Positions 13,501 to 24,584 of a stretch of DNA of 64,000 nt are shown here, in pieces (position 1 is the first letter of the stretch; each line of letters begins with the position of its first letter). Made by a program: the position numbers and the translations under genes. Below the pieces are notes generated by a model. The model was not told the DNA's origin and made no database searches. It saw only the letters and a list, made by a program, of their open reading frames with translations. The DNA is taken from positions 906,001 to 970,000 of the forward strand of contig OX345646.1 of the NCBI GenBank assembly GCA_947044365.1, written 5' to 3'. This DNA is from Petrosia ficiformis (lineage: Eukaryota; Porifera; Demospongiae; Haplosclerida; Petrosiidae).

Positions 13501-15800
13501 ATACATATATATATACATACATACATACATACATACATACATACATACATACATACATACATACATACATACATGTACATACATACATACATACATATAT
13601 ACATACATACATATATATATACATACATACATACATACATACATACATACATACATACATACATACATACATACATACATACATACATACATACATACAT
13701 ACATACATACATACATACATACATACATGTACATACATACATACATACATATATACATACATACATATATATATACATACATACATACATACATACATAC
13801 ATACATACATACATACATACATACATACATACATACATACATACATACATACATACATACATACATACATACATACATACATACATACATACATACATAC
13901 ATACATACATACATACATACATACATACATACATACATACATACATACATACATACATACATACATACATACATACATACATACATAGGTAAATGAGACA
14001 TAATTACCACAGATAGATTATTTTGTTGACATTACAGATCAAACAGACATAGCACTAGTTAGTGGAATATCAGGAGCACTTGTATTCATAATAGTGTGTC
14101 TGATTGGTGTCATTATAGTGATCATTGTGATACTTTGTATTAAGCAAATACAGTAAGTAATTGTACTTTTAATAATTATATATATATATATATAATTGAC
14201 AAATATATAGTCTGGAAGTCATTCAGCCCCCCAGACTGACTGACTGACTGACTGACTGACTGACTGACTAACTGTCATTGTATTGTTTATTAATGTGGTT
14301 CCTATCATTGATTAGTCTTTCATCATAATTATAAACCACTCAGCTGCACTGCTTCTTCGATTACATATATAATTTTATATATATTATTGTATGTAACTAT
14401 AATTTTTTATATATACATTATTTGAAGGTATGAGACCCCGAGTGGTTTTACTCACAAAATAGTACTATACCATGTTAACACCAACTCAAACGTTTAGGAA
14501 CAGAGAAAAAAGAAAAAATCAAAGTGGAATATACCCAATATTTCAGTTAGAACACTCTGGCCCTCAGGCCTTTGTCTATACCGTAATTATAGTGTATAAT
14601 CTAAATTATAATCTGAACCATATTAGAACTACAATGGAACCTCTTTATAAAGGACACCTTGGGACTAGTGGAAGTGTCCTTTAAATAGAGGTTTAATACG
14701 CAAATGTATTGTATCGGGATAAAGATGATGTCCTTAGTAAGGAGGTGTCTTTACTTCAGAGTGTCCTTTAACAGAGGTTCTACTGTATATTGTTAAGCTT
14801 TCTGTGTTTAGGGTTTGAATTTAAGATTAAGTAATACCTTACTAAAAGAGGTTTTAGTTATAGTTATTGCAGTAGACTTGTAATTTAGTTCAGTTAACTA
14901 AAAGTCACAATACCTTACCAAAAGAGGTTTTAGTTATAGTTATTGCAGTAGACTTGTAATTTAGTTCAGTTAACTAAAAGTCACAATACCTTACTAAAAG
15001 GTTTTAGTTATAGTTATTACAATAGACTTGTAATTTAGTTATAGTTTAGTTAACTAAAAGTCACAATACCTTACTAAAAGAGGTTTTAGTTATAGTTATT
15101 ACAATAGACTTGTTTGTAATTTAGTTCAGTTAACTAAAAGTCACAATACCTTACTGAAAGAGGTTTTAGTTATAGTTATTACAATAGTCTTGTAATTAGT
15201 TACAGTTTTAGATATAGTTAACAAACTACATTTTATATTTCTGATAACATGACTATTATATTATACATTTACAGGAGAAAGAAAAATGACAAAGATGATA
15301 GTTATTGCAACACAGTTACATATGTACATCATGAGGGAGTTCCTCTCTATGAAACTCCATCAACTTTAGAATATCATGCAAACCTGATTTCAAATACTTT
15401 TGTACAGAAATATGAAGAACCATCATCTATTAACGATACTATTGCAAGGGAACCAGAAAACTCTCAACCAACTGAAGAAACAAATGTGTATTCATCATTG
15501 AATCCTGCTTCCATAGAAAGGCATATGTACTCTTCCTATACAGGGTCCAGGGATGCAAATCCAAATTATACTTCTCTTCATCCACTGAACATGGATGACA
15601 AACATACATACACACACACAATACGATTACCTGTTTCTACTTTCATGAACGAAGACCCCAGCCCAAGTTCTGAGCTTGTTACCTCAAGCACTCACAAACC
15701 GGTTAGTGAGTTGGAATCATCTGATAGCTATTATAAACCAGGTCATGAATCTGTTTCTCATGAAAGCAGTAACACTGATGATGTTCATGCCTACTATTAA
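1..15800 (+). CDS. ROS1/Sevenless-like FN3 + beta-propeller receptor lacking a kinase (receptor A, 5' truncated)
   Basis: Type I membrane receptor whose 5' end lies outside the window. Exons by phase-matched GT-AG junctions: 1-295, 451-585, 989-1218, 1365-1459, 1534-1940, 2503-2604, 2877-3086, 3359-3466, 3527-3690, 3912-4033, 4411-4614, 5544-5791, 6342-6532, 7351-7491, 7672-7735, 7982-8175, 8637-8851, 9310-9620, 10100-10282, about 10392-10594 (start could be 10350), 10700-10847, 11007-11395, 11590-11803, 12034-12148, 12364-12545, 14038-14152, 15275-15800. Domain order: FN3 (1-295), propeller 1 (451-1940; VDWINDLLYW), FN3 (2503-3086), propeller 2 (3359-5791; LDWISRRLYWVEE), FN3 (6342-7735), propeller 3 (7982-10282; FDWIAQNLYI, YIDWTQ), FN3-like domains (10392-12545), TM (14038-14152), tail of about 174 aa. 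FN3 domains alternating with three propellers is the ROS1/Sevenless ectodomain layout, but no kinase follows; the frame stops at 15800. Function is inferred: adhesion or signalling receptor. Confidence 0.8.
296..988. other. Receptor A introns near the window start
   Basis: Two introns (296-450, 586-988). The first has a long TCTTCC pyrimidine tract before its acceptor. The second holds AT-rich unique sequence plus a fragment (about 820-885) containing 'gatggccctgcatgcc ataaaaa', which resembles a piece at about 41400-41440 (gatggcccttcgggccataaaa), so a dispersed repeat. Confidence 0.5.
2405..2502. repeat. (CA)n microsatellite forming a splice acceptor
   Basis: About 95 bp of nearly pure CA dinucleotide whose last 'acag' is the acceptor for the receptor A exon at 2503. 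Confidence 0.9.
4140..4400. repeat. ATTC/ATCC tetranucleotide array
   Basis: Imperfect (ATTC)n with CATC variants filling the intron 4034-4410 of receptor A. Confidence 0.9.
4630..5467. repeat. About 38-bp minisatellite followed by (AT)n in a receptor A intron
   Basis: Roughly 18-20 imperfect copies of a unit containing gttactaataatagtaaca; the core ttactaataatagtaa is itself near-palindromic. Then about 50 bp of (AT)n at 5418-5467. Confidence 0.9.
5798..6012 (+). mobile_element. Small inverted-repeat element, copy 1 (family also at 37533-37772)
   Basis: Begins gtccagtgtttttgataag and includes atatggtgcacca and ggcactgtacagttctctct. A full inverse copy lies in the last intron of receptor C. 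The right end here is degraded (cttcaaaacatcaaacactc). Confidence 0.7.
6190..6330. repeat. CCT/CTC pyrimidine-rich tract
   Basis: Imperfect (TCC)n before the acceptor at 6341; long open frames here are compositional. Confidence 0.85.
6556..7005. repeat. 24-bp G-rich minisatellite with TTAGGG in every unit
   Basis: About 18 copies of gaggttagggagtgggtgtg gtga with t/g and a/g variants and a shorter gtgaggta variant. It fills half of the intron 6533-7350. Each unit has several GG/GGG runs on the plus strand. Confidence 0.9.
7041..7290 (+). mobile_element. TGTTCACATT-family short element, copy 1
   Basis: Starts aaagtctgttcacattcatg, ends aatgtgaacaggaatgacct. The ends are imperfect inverted repeats around TGTTCACATT...TGACCT. 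The internal marker is agattgttggtcattccaaa. Other copies lie at about 9700-10000, 37850-38335 (inverted), 41845-42080, 48062-48253 (inverted), 55715-55975 and 57480-57970 (inverted). Confidence 0.75.
7510..7600. repeat. (GT)n microsatellite
   Basis: GT dinucleotide run with CTGTGTGTGT variants, intron 7492-7671 of receptor A. Confidence 0.9.
7780..7955. repeat. GATA/GACA tetranucleotide array
   Basis: Runs of agat, agac and gatgg units in the intron 7736-7981 of receptor A. Confidence 0.9.
8860..9300. repeat. Degenerate TACATGTACATATAGTG repeat
   Basis: Imperfect repeats combining tacatgtacat and atagtgtgtacat blocks fill the intron 8852-9309 of receptor A. Confidence 0.85.
9700..10000 (+). 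mobile_element. TGTTCACATT-family element, copy 2, with internal tandem units
   Basis: Four roughly 70-bp units containing gttaatacatgattatactg and tactatagtgtatagttta, followed by aaaaagattgttggtcatt as in the other copies. The left terminal repeat is not clear. The same internal amplification is seen at 57600-57950. Confidence 0.65.
12677..13021. mobile_element. Non-autonomous hAT-like element (345 bp)
   Basis: The left end CATGGGCATA and the inverted right end (CAAGGGCGTA as read on the minus strand) match at 8 of 10 positions, followed on both sides by TAGGGTAGGC. It is flanked by an exact 8-bp duplication TACGTACA (12669-12676 and 13022-13029). No transposase frame. The duplicated site is itself microsatellite-like, so the TSD is less decisive. 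Confidence 0.65.
13022..13987. repeat. 970-bp ACAT array with higher-order structure
   Basis: Almost pure (ACAT)n interrupted by a composite block (atgtac, then atatatac, then atatatatatac) recurring near 13035, 13150, 13262, 13424, 13574 and 13728. It lies in the intron 12546-14037 of receptor A. Open frames on both strands here are artefacts of the 4-bp period. Confidence 0.95.
14038..14152 (+). other. Transmembrane-helix exon of receptor A
   Basis: This exon encodes a hydrophobic run (LVSGISGALVFIIV continuing through repeated I/V) that ends in CIKQIQ, a typical stop-transfer boundary. The homologous exons are 24664-24763 and 36278-36386 in the two paralogues, with the same phases (1 in, 2 out). 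Confidence 0.85.
14820..15235. repeat. TTAGTTAACTAA satellite, about 80-bp units (receptor A last intron)
   Basis: About five tandem copies containing agtttagttaactaaaagtc, acaataccttactaaaagag and ttagttatagttattacaat. The same family occurs at about 16180-16390, 17430-17645, 25010-25220, 27440-27995, 28601-28804, 38540-38750, 55080-55280 and 57230-57370. Confidence 0.85.
15275..15800 (+). other. Short tyrosine-rich cytoplasmic tail of receptor A
   Basis: The last exon is closely similar to the first half of the tails of the two downstream paralogues (shared [59 protein letters not shown]). It ends in VHAYY-stop where the paralogues enter their YFELERRDG repeats. Visible Tyr motifs include YETP, YSSL, YSSY and YTSL. 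No kinase motifs (glycine loop, HRD, DFG) are present. Confidence 0.8.
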
Positions 15801-17123
15801 TCATTATTATAATAACACAATACATTATTTCAAAAGCTAACACTTATTTTGTATATTTAGTGAGTTATTTGTGTTTTGAATATTAGAACAGTGCAAGAGA
15901 TTAATTGAGCTGTGCGAAAGAATTTTAAATGTGGCTTCTGCAATGAGTGATAAATGAACAAAATATTAGTAAAAAAATGCTTGGAAGAGATATTACATTG
16001 CATGAGGTATAGACAATATTGTGATAATTCTGGTTAGAATTTCCAATGATAATCAAATCTAAATATTGCCATGACATTCCATAAATCAAGTTTTCAGTAC
16101 TATCACATAAATCGGTTTGTGTGTATGTACATATGTATGTATTAGTGTTGTTTTAGTGTGACTTATAGCGACCATGCACTTTTAGTTATAGTTATAGTAT
16201 GCCTGGTTTTAGTTATACAAGGTTTTAGTTATAGTTATTACAGTAAACGTATAATTTAGCTATAGTTTAGTCAACTAAAGTCACAATACTTTTCTAAAAG
16301 AGGTTAGTTTTAGTTATAGTTATTGCAGTAGATCTATAATTTAATTATAGCTGCTTAGTAAACTAAAATTCACAATGCATTCACAATGCTTTTGAGTTGT
16401 AATTTTATATAATTATGTTCTATAGTTAACTGAAAGAAAACACTGTTCACTATTCTTTATACATAGCTATACGAAGAGCCATACACACAACATTACTGTG
16501 ATGATTTAATATATACCAGTCTCAACACATAGACAATTTGGTAGCTTACTATGCATCCTGGCATAGCCATACGAAGAACCATCCATACACACAACATTAC
16601 TGTGATGATTTAATACTAGTCTCAACACATAGACAATTTGGTAGTTTACTATGCATCCTGGCATAGCCATATGAAGAACCATCCATACACACAACATTAC
16701 TGTGATGATTTAATATATACCAGTCTCAACACATAGACAATTTGGTAGTTTACTATGCATCCTGGCATAGCCATACGAAGAACCATCCATACACACAACA
16801 TTACTATGATGATTTAATACTAGTCTCAACACATAGACAATTTGGTAGTTTACTATGCATCCTGGCATAGCCATACGAAGAACCATCCATACACACAACA
16901 TTACTGTGATGATTTAATACTAGTCTAAACACATTGCAACACATGGTCCTACAAATGAAATCATAAAATGCCCTCTGAATACATAAAAGTTGTTGATATA
17001 CAAACAACTAATATATATATATATATGTGTATATATATAATCTTCACATATTTTCCCAGAAACCAGTTTATCTCTATATAGTACGTATAATAACTACACT
17101 ATCAATCTTAGTGGTTTCAAGAT
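15801..17123. other. Intergenic region between receptors A and B
   Basis: Holds the 3' flank of receptor A, a copy of the TTAGTTAACTAA satellite (16142-16390), the 102-bp repeat array (16480-16935) and about 180 bp of AT-rich leader before the receptor B ATG. No gene was seen. Confidence 0.7.
16480..16935. repeat. About 102-bp tandem repeat upstream of receptor B
   Basis: Four to five copies of a unit that includes tctcaacacatagacaattt, ggtagtttactatgcatcct, ggcatagccatacgaagaac and tgtgatgatttaata. The unit contains a small hairpin (tatgc-atcctg-gcata). About one copy is present at the matching place upstream of receptor C (28018-28135). Confidence 0.88.
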
Positions 17124-17344
17124 ATGACAACAGGAGGAGTGTATGTACTGTCTCTGCTTCTGGTGTTACTTCATACAGTAGAAGTCAGTGGACTGGAGTG
17201 TCCCACAGAAAGGAATACTCTTGATATGGTAGGGGTAACTCTAGTGTTCATGATCATCACTGACAGTACCATAATCAACTACTATCAGTGTATGTAAGGT
17301 TTACCTCAATTAGACTAATGATGTGGAACATATTATTTATACTG

Positions 17345-17390
<46 letters not shown>

Positions 17391-20300
17391 TGAGTATATA
17401 TATATATATATATATGTTAGTATGACAGTACTGACCACTTTTAGTTATAGTTTTGTTATTAACTAAAATAATGATATTAGGTTTAGTTTTAGTTAACTAA
17501 CTAAAAGTGCCCAATATTGGCCAATTTTCATTTAAATAGTTAGTTGTACCTGCATGTAATTTAGTTATGGTTCAGTTAACTAAAAGTCACAATACCTTAC
17601 TAAAAGAGGTTTTAGTTATAGCGATAAATAACTAAAACAACACTAGCATATATAATTATAATATCGATATAATTATTTTACTAGCATTGTGAATCCCAAG
17701 AAAGTTTCCTCACTTTTAAAAATGTTATTTTAAGCCATATCACTAGGCAATGAATTAATTCCTAGCCACTTGAGTTCCATTATCATCAATTAGAGAATAA
17801 CATACTCTTTGGCCAATACTGTATTCTAACTGGCTTCAGCTTGCCTCAACCCAGTTAGAGGTGTACTCTAACTAATACATAATTATAATTATATTTCACA
17901 ATGGTAATACATATAGTTGAAGTAAATGTTTACAGTGTCACTATAAAGAATAAGTTGCAGGTCACTATAAAGTGTACACTTTCGTTTAAGACTACAAATT
18001 AGGACTTGCATTGATATGGTTTTGATCAATATACCAGTGAAAAAATATTCATTGTTACCATTGTGATATAATTGTTAAATAATACTTTAGATGTGTATTA
18101 TATTATTAAAAACATTTTCGATAAAAATCAAACATGTAAGGACAGTTTGGAATAATTAAGTCACTTTTTTTATGATTAAAAACATTGCAAAAGTCCCAAA
18201 CAGCTAGTGTTGTATTTACATTTTGTAAGTGATATTTCTATAGCTCTATAGTCTCTTCTTATGAAGAGATACTCCCTCACTCTATTATCATCCATGTGTA
18301 GTGTATATAGTACTTGTATAGATATCAAAATTCTCCCATCTTTAATTACATTTCCTATCGATTAATATTAAACAATGTCTCAACATTGACAGAGTCTCAG
18401 TGTTGTTAACAGACACTTTCTCATGTAGGATAACATTGATGGCTCCATACACAAACGTTGTTAATAATTAATTATTTCAATGTGTATATGATAACACATC
18501 CTCCACAGTTTGGCTGCATTGCTAGTATGGATTCAAATTATGTACATCTACCCACTAAGGATGAAAACAAATTAATAATAATATGTCATTACATGCCTAT
18601 ATCATATTCACTGAGCATGAGGACTGTAGGTATGAGGGTGAGGTGATTAGAAATTTGATATAGCAGGAGTAGGCATGTTATAATTAATATATTTCCCAAA
18701 ATACAAAGGTTCTGTTGAGGTCTGTTGCTTCTCTTACCTTTCTGTCTTCACTTTGGAGAAGGTAAGTGTTGTTTTCTTGTTGTCTGTGTCGACAGCAGGT
18801 TTTATATCTGACCACAGGGTGCTATATCTGATTTATAAACCTGTGGTTTTACTTTGTGATGTTTTGCCGTATCGGGATATATCACATGTTAAATTATTGA
18901 CTGATACTTTCAGTATTGGTATTGACTGATACTTATCATGGACATTTGATTCTTATCAATTAGTTTTTTGTTATTTACTCATGCTATTTTAGTAGTCATT
19001 AAACATGCTATAATAATATGATGATTGAATTGACCAATCAGATTGCTGCATTTCAGGAGATGTATATGTAATTACTTTATTGACTCTCTAATTTGATCAA
19101 CCAATCAGATTAGTTCTGATATATATAGTCCCACTACATTTGTATAGTAGACCCTACCTACTACTTTGCAAATATCTAATATAATTCACACAAACGTTTG
19201 GGAAACTAAAAAATGGAAATCTAGGGTTAATGAAGTGAAGATAATATAGTTAACAAGCTAAGGTACATGTTTAGTGAAATATCACTTATGTTGCAGAATT
19301 GAGTAATACTAGTACTATATATATAGTGGTATTTTGTTTTGATTACCATAATTGTATGTATCTATCATCTCTGTATTGATCACTGATGTTTAATCCCAAC
19401 TAGTAATAAGGATGCTAGATATTATTATGAACAAGTATTATATTGTTCTCATACTTCAGACTATATGTGAAAATGGTTGGGATTCAGACATTACATTCAA
19501 TAATACCATTATTGCTGCTTCTACTGCTGTGTTGGTTGAATGGAACCATTACATAACTGAAGAAACTTCAAGATCTAAAACAGGACAAAGTGCTGGTGTT
19601 GATCCAGTATACTATGAAATATTCTATGGCACTCTCAATTTTGAAGATGATTCAGTGAGTACTGCTACTAGTCTTAGTGTTATACTTCAACTGGAATTTA
19701 TACTTACTAGATATTAACAACAGAGAATAGTATTATTCTAGTTCATCTTGAAATCGATACAAACTACTGTATCATGATTTGTGTGAATGGGACTGACAAA
19801 TGCTGTAGTAGTGCATTTCGAATAATGGAATGTGAGTATAATAAAATTAGTCAGTAATTAAGTATAATTGTACAGTGAATATACTGTACTGCTATGCTCT
19901 ACAGATGTTTTCATAAGATTTAATTTCTTCATATTCCAAGCTTCACAAATGTTAAATTGTGCAAAAAAATATAATTCCATATGTTCAATGTCGTGATGAA
20001 TTGAGGAAGATCACAAAGTTATATTAAATCCAGTGCTATAATTTTTAATTTGTCCACAAAATAATTGTTGATAACTATGGTATTGCCAAAATGGTTTAAC
20101 ATGTATATACATATACTACACATATGTAATTACCCTCGCCGCGAAGCGCAGGCAGAAGGGTATGGAAATCATATTGTGTGTCTGTGTGTCTGTCTGTTCA
20201 CAAAAAATTGGGAAAACTACGAACATTGACAGCTCAAACGAGCTACTGGCAGACTTCATCATGAATGCATTTATTTTTACAGTGAAAACTATGAATCAAG

Positions 20301-20640
20301 TGATGAATTTACGAGCACATGTCTACAAACCATTATTAAATGGTGATTCTATTACAGCTCAACTTATATGGCAACCGCTCCAACTGGAAATCACTCCATC
20401 TAGTTATGATATTAGAATATTTACTGCTGATAGTTCAATGGAAATGATAGCTGTATGTACATGTGTGTATATGTGTGTGTAGGTGTGGGTATGTCTGTGT
20501 GTGTTTATATATTAAGTTTACTAACTCCTATAGGAAGGAAGCTTCAACGATCTTCAAGAGCCTTTCCTAAACATTGTCACAAGAACAGATATGAATAATC
20601 TTTCTTTTCCGCTAATATCAGATCAATTATATATTGCACA

Positions 20641-20671
<31 letters not shown>

Positions 20672-23600
20672 AGTGTAAATTAATTATGTATTTTTGTTTC
20701 AGGTAAGAGAAGGCACTTTCTCATGGTCTGAACCAATATGGATTAACACAGCAAGTGAGTAATGATTGTAAAAAACAAATAACGAACTATTACAAGCTAG
20801 TGTCACTCCTAACTACTTAAACTTAAAAGTGATGATAGATAACCTTTTATCATTTTTATAACTAGTATGATTTTCATTATCAATGATAGTTAATAACAAG
20901 CATAATTCAAATCACTGAGAATTCATTCTATATTCCGATAGTTAAATACATAAAATATATATCATTAATCAATTATATATATTATATTATTCAGATCCTA
21001 ATCCTGCTTTTGAACTGTTTGTATTTCGTAGCAAACAAGCCACGGTTGGTTTAGTATATTATGAAGATGATGAAAATAAGAATCTGTTCAAGGATTATTT
21101 TCGTGATGGAACGACCCCTTTTGCTCTTGATAAGAGAAATAGAATTGTCTTTTACATCTCACCTAATAATAGTAGTATTTGGAAAGGAAATGTTGATGAT
21201 CCAGATATGAGAAAAGTATGTTCACACATAACAAATATATGTATGTGTATATTTAGTTTATGTAAGTATGTACATTGTACTAATGTATGTATGTCCATAT
21301 GGATTTAAGTATATATTGTATACATTGTATTGTGTATGTATCTTGTGTATATGAGTTCTTGTATAATAAACTTGTATTATTTTATTTTCAGCTATTTTTC
21401 ACATTTGATAATGGAATTGTTCCTCTTGCTATGTCCTATGACTGGATAGCAAAGAAACTCTATGTAGCAGTGAGAAATGGAGAACAGTTAATGATATATT
21501 ATCTGTTAGATGTTGGTAGCATTGAAGACAGGGATATGATACATGTGTATACATCTGAACCACGTAAATTTGTCGAAAACATACAGACAGAATTGACAAT
21601 TGATCCTTTTAAAGGGTGAGTGCTAATATGCAGCCTATGTGTGTGTGTGTATGCATCTATGAAATAGTTACCATACACACACAGATATTAATCTATGGAT
21701 ATAGCTATCATGTATATTTAACAGGTTACTTCACTGGATAGAGGAGACTCAAGAAGGTATGCATCTTGTGCAGTATGATCTTAAAGGAATGAATTCATCT
21801 GTTCTACACAATAATCTAAGATTCCCAACATTGGCAGAGAACGTTGAACAAAGATGCATATATACTGTTACTATTGATGTAACACAAAATATTAGCATCT
21901 CATCTGCACCAACACAAGTAGATAATGATAATTTGTGTGTTTCGGGACTTTCATTGAATCCACAAGGTCAGTTTATTAGTATTTGTCTGACATAAGCATG
22001 TGTGCATGCATGTATATATAGTTATGTATGTATGTATGTGTGTATGTATGTATGTATGTATGTATGCATGTATGTATGTATGTTTGTATGTATGTATGCA
22101 TGTATGTATGTATGTCTGTATGTATGTATGTTTGTATATATGCATGTATGTACGTGCATTGTTTGTATACATATATAGTATACATGTAAACAAAGAAATG
22201 TACATATATACATACATACATACATACATGTATTATGATCAGGCTTGTTATAATTCTAATTATTGTAAATAATTGGACACCTCAAACTAATTGCAACTTC
22301 ATCTGGATGAAAGATAAAGCGTACTGGGAACAGATAGCACTCATTTCTCAATACCATTATACAGTGCATCTCAAAGGGGTTGGTCTAAGGCATTGTCTCT
22401 TGTTGACGCAATCTGATAACTGAATTCATTGTTGTGGCAGCTGGCTTTCTGAGTAATGTATAGACTAATTAATTAATTAATTAAATTGCTAATTTAACTA
22501 AATTATGGAGTATGTAATTATTGTAATTGTAATAATTAATGGCCTCAATACTTCTAATTTTCTTATGTATGTATGTATGTATGTATGTATGTATGTATGT
22601 ATGTATGTATGTATGTATGTATGTATGTATGTATGTATGTATGTATGTATGTATGTATGTACATGTATATACATGTATGTATGTATGTATGTATGTATGT
22701 ATGTATGTATGTACATGTATGTATGTACATGTATTATATTTGTGGTACATATTATAATTATAATTATGCATGTATATATGTATAAATGATATATATTATA
22801 GTATAATTACATAATGTAATACAGTTATATTATATGACTTTAAATACTTTAGTAGGTAATGGTAATTGTAATGATTAGATTTGAAAGTCAATTGTAACAA
22901 GCCTGATTATGATGTATATAATATTATGTTATGTGTATAATATGATTATGTAGACTTTATTAAAGGAATTAATGATGTTGAAAGAGTTAGACTAAGATTG
23001 GATGAAACTGGAATATATGTATATGTTCAAGGTTCTGTTGAAGACTCTACACGTACAAGTCAACTATTCTATTTATACTATAATAATGTTGTGGATGTCA
23101 TTGAAAATCTAAGATTTGGTGATTTTGCTACAACTAGTCCAGGAACACAACCATTACCTGAAAGTATGTGAAAGTGTATGTTAGATTACATTACTATATG
23201 TGTATATATCTGTATATTTATAATGCTGTTGTTAAGTAAACTCATCACAGAGTTTATTTAATGCCAGACTATTCAGAAGTTGTCTTCTTTTATTATTATG
23301 TTTAATACTACATTAAATTTTCTTATTCAGAAATTGAATGTCTCTCTCCTGATTTTGAAAATGAAAGTAATCGTCCAGTACCTGAGATTACTGAAAAGAA
23401 TGAAACTAGTTTCATAATAACATGGAATACTCCTTCTGTGGATTCTAATTGTCAAAGTGTAGTAGTCTCCACACCTCCACTGATATATACAGTATATGTG
23501 AATATCAGTGGTGATGATTCAATTCCAGGCTTCCCAAAGGTGAGTGTTGAGGGAGTGTGTGTGTGTGAGAGAGAAAAAGAAATAGAGAAGATCTGTGAAT

Positions 23601-24543
23601 TAGTTGAATATGTACCGAACAATTATTAAAATGCACATCATTATAATTGTATATGTATGTATAATCAATCAGAACATATATACTTACACTGTCTCTCTTC
23701 ATATAGACACAATATTCTAATACGTTAACAGTCTCTGGTCTGGACAACTCAGTACAATACATAGTATCAATATCAGCTAGAAATGAGTTCACACTGTTTG
23801 ATACTACACAAGAAGATGTTGCAGATTTTAGGGGGAATGAAGTAACCTTTGGCTTCTCTCAATGTATGTAATATACATACATACATACATACATACATAC
23901 ATACATACATACATAATTATACATACAATATACATACATAAATAAATACACAGATACATACACACATACATACATGCATACATACATACATACATACATA
24001 CATACATTTAAAAAATGATATGTACACATCTATGCTGCTACATACAAAATGTTATCCACAGTCTCCTCTACAACTACCACAATTGCTTCCTTCTCCTCTT
24101 TGTCCTCCACCTCCTCTTCTCCAATTACCACCTCTGCCACTATCACCACAACTTCATTAAGATCTACCTCAAGTAAGTAATTCAGTACGGACAAACTAAT
24201 ATTTCATTTACATAACTTCTTAGCTTTAGCTCAAAATAATCCTCAAACTTCTTCATCTTTATTACGCCCACTGAGTGTCACTTCAACTTTGGGCAACTCT
24301 ATATCTAGCTCCACCTCCTCATCTTTATTCTCCTTATCCACTTCTATATCTAACTCTAACTTTTCTACTTGTAAGTACAAACGGCTCATTATACAGACAA
24401 ATATCTATATTATATATGTTATTTGTTTAGCTGCAAGTACCTCAAGAAGACCTACTCCTACCCCTCCTCCTCCGGCAAGTTCTTCAGGTGAATTCAATAT
24501 TTTATAATTGATACATACATACAGACATGTAGACAGATAGATG

Positions 24544-24584
<41 letters not shown>

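Noticed and set aside
13007..14010. Open frames of 320-340 aa on both strands made of YIHT or MYVC repeats
   Set aside because: They are the translation of a tetranucleotide (ACAT) array that lacks stops in most frames; no splice, codon or homology support.
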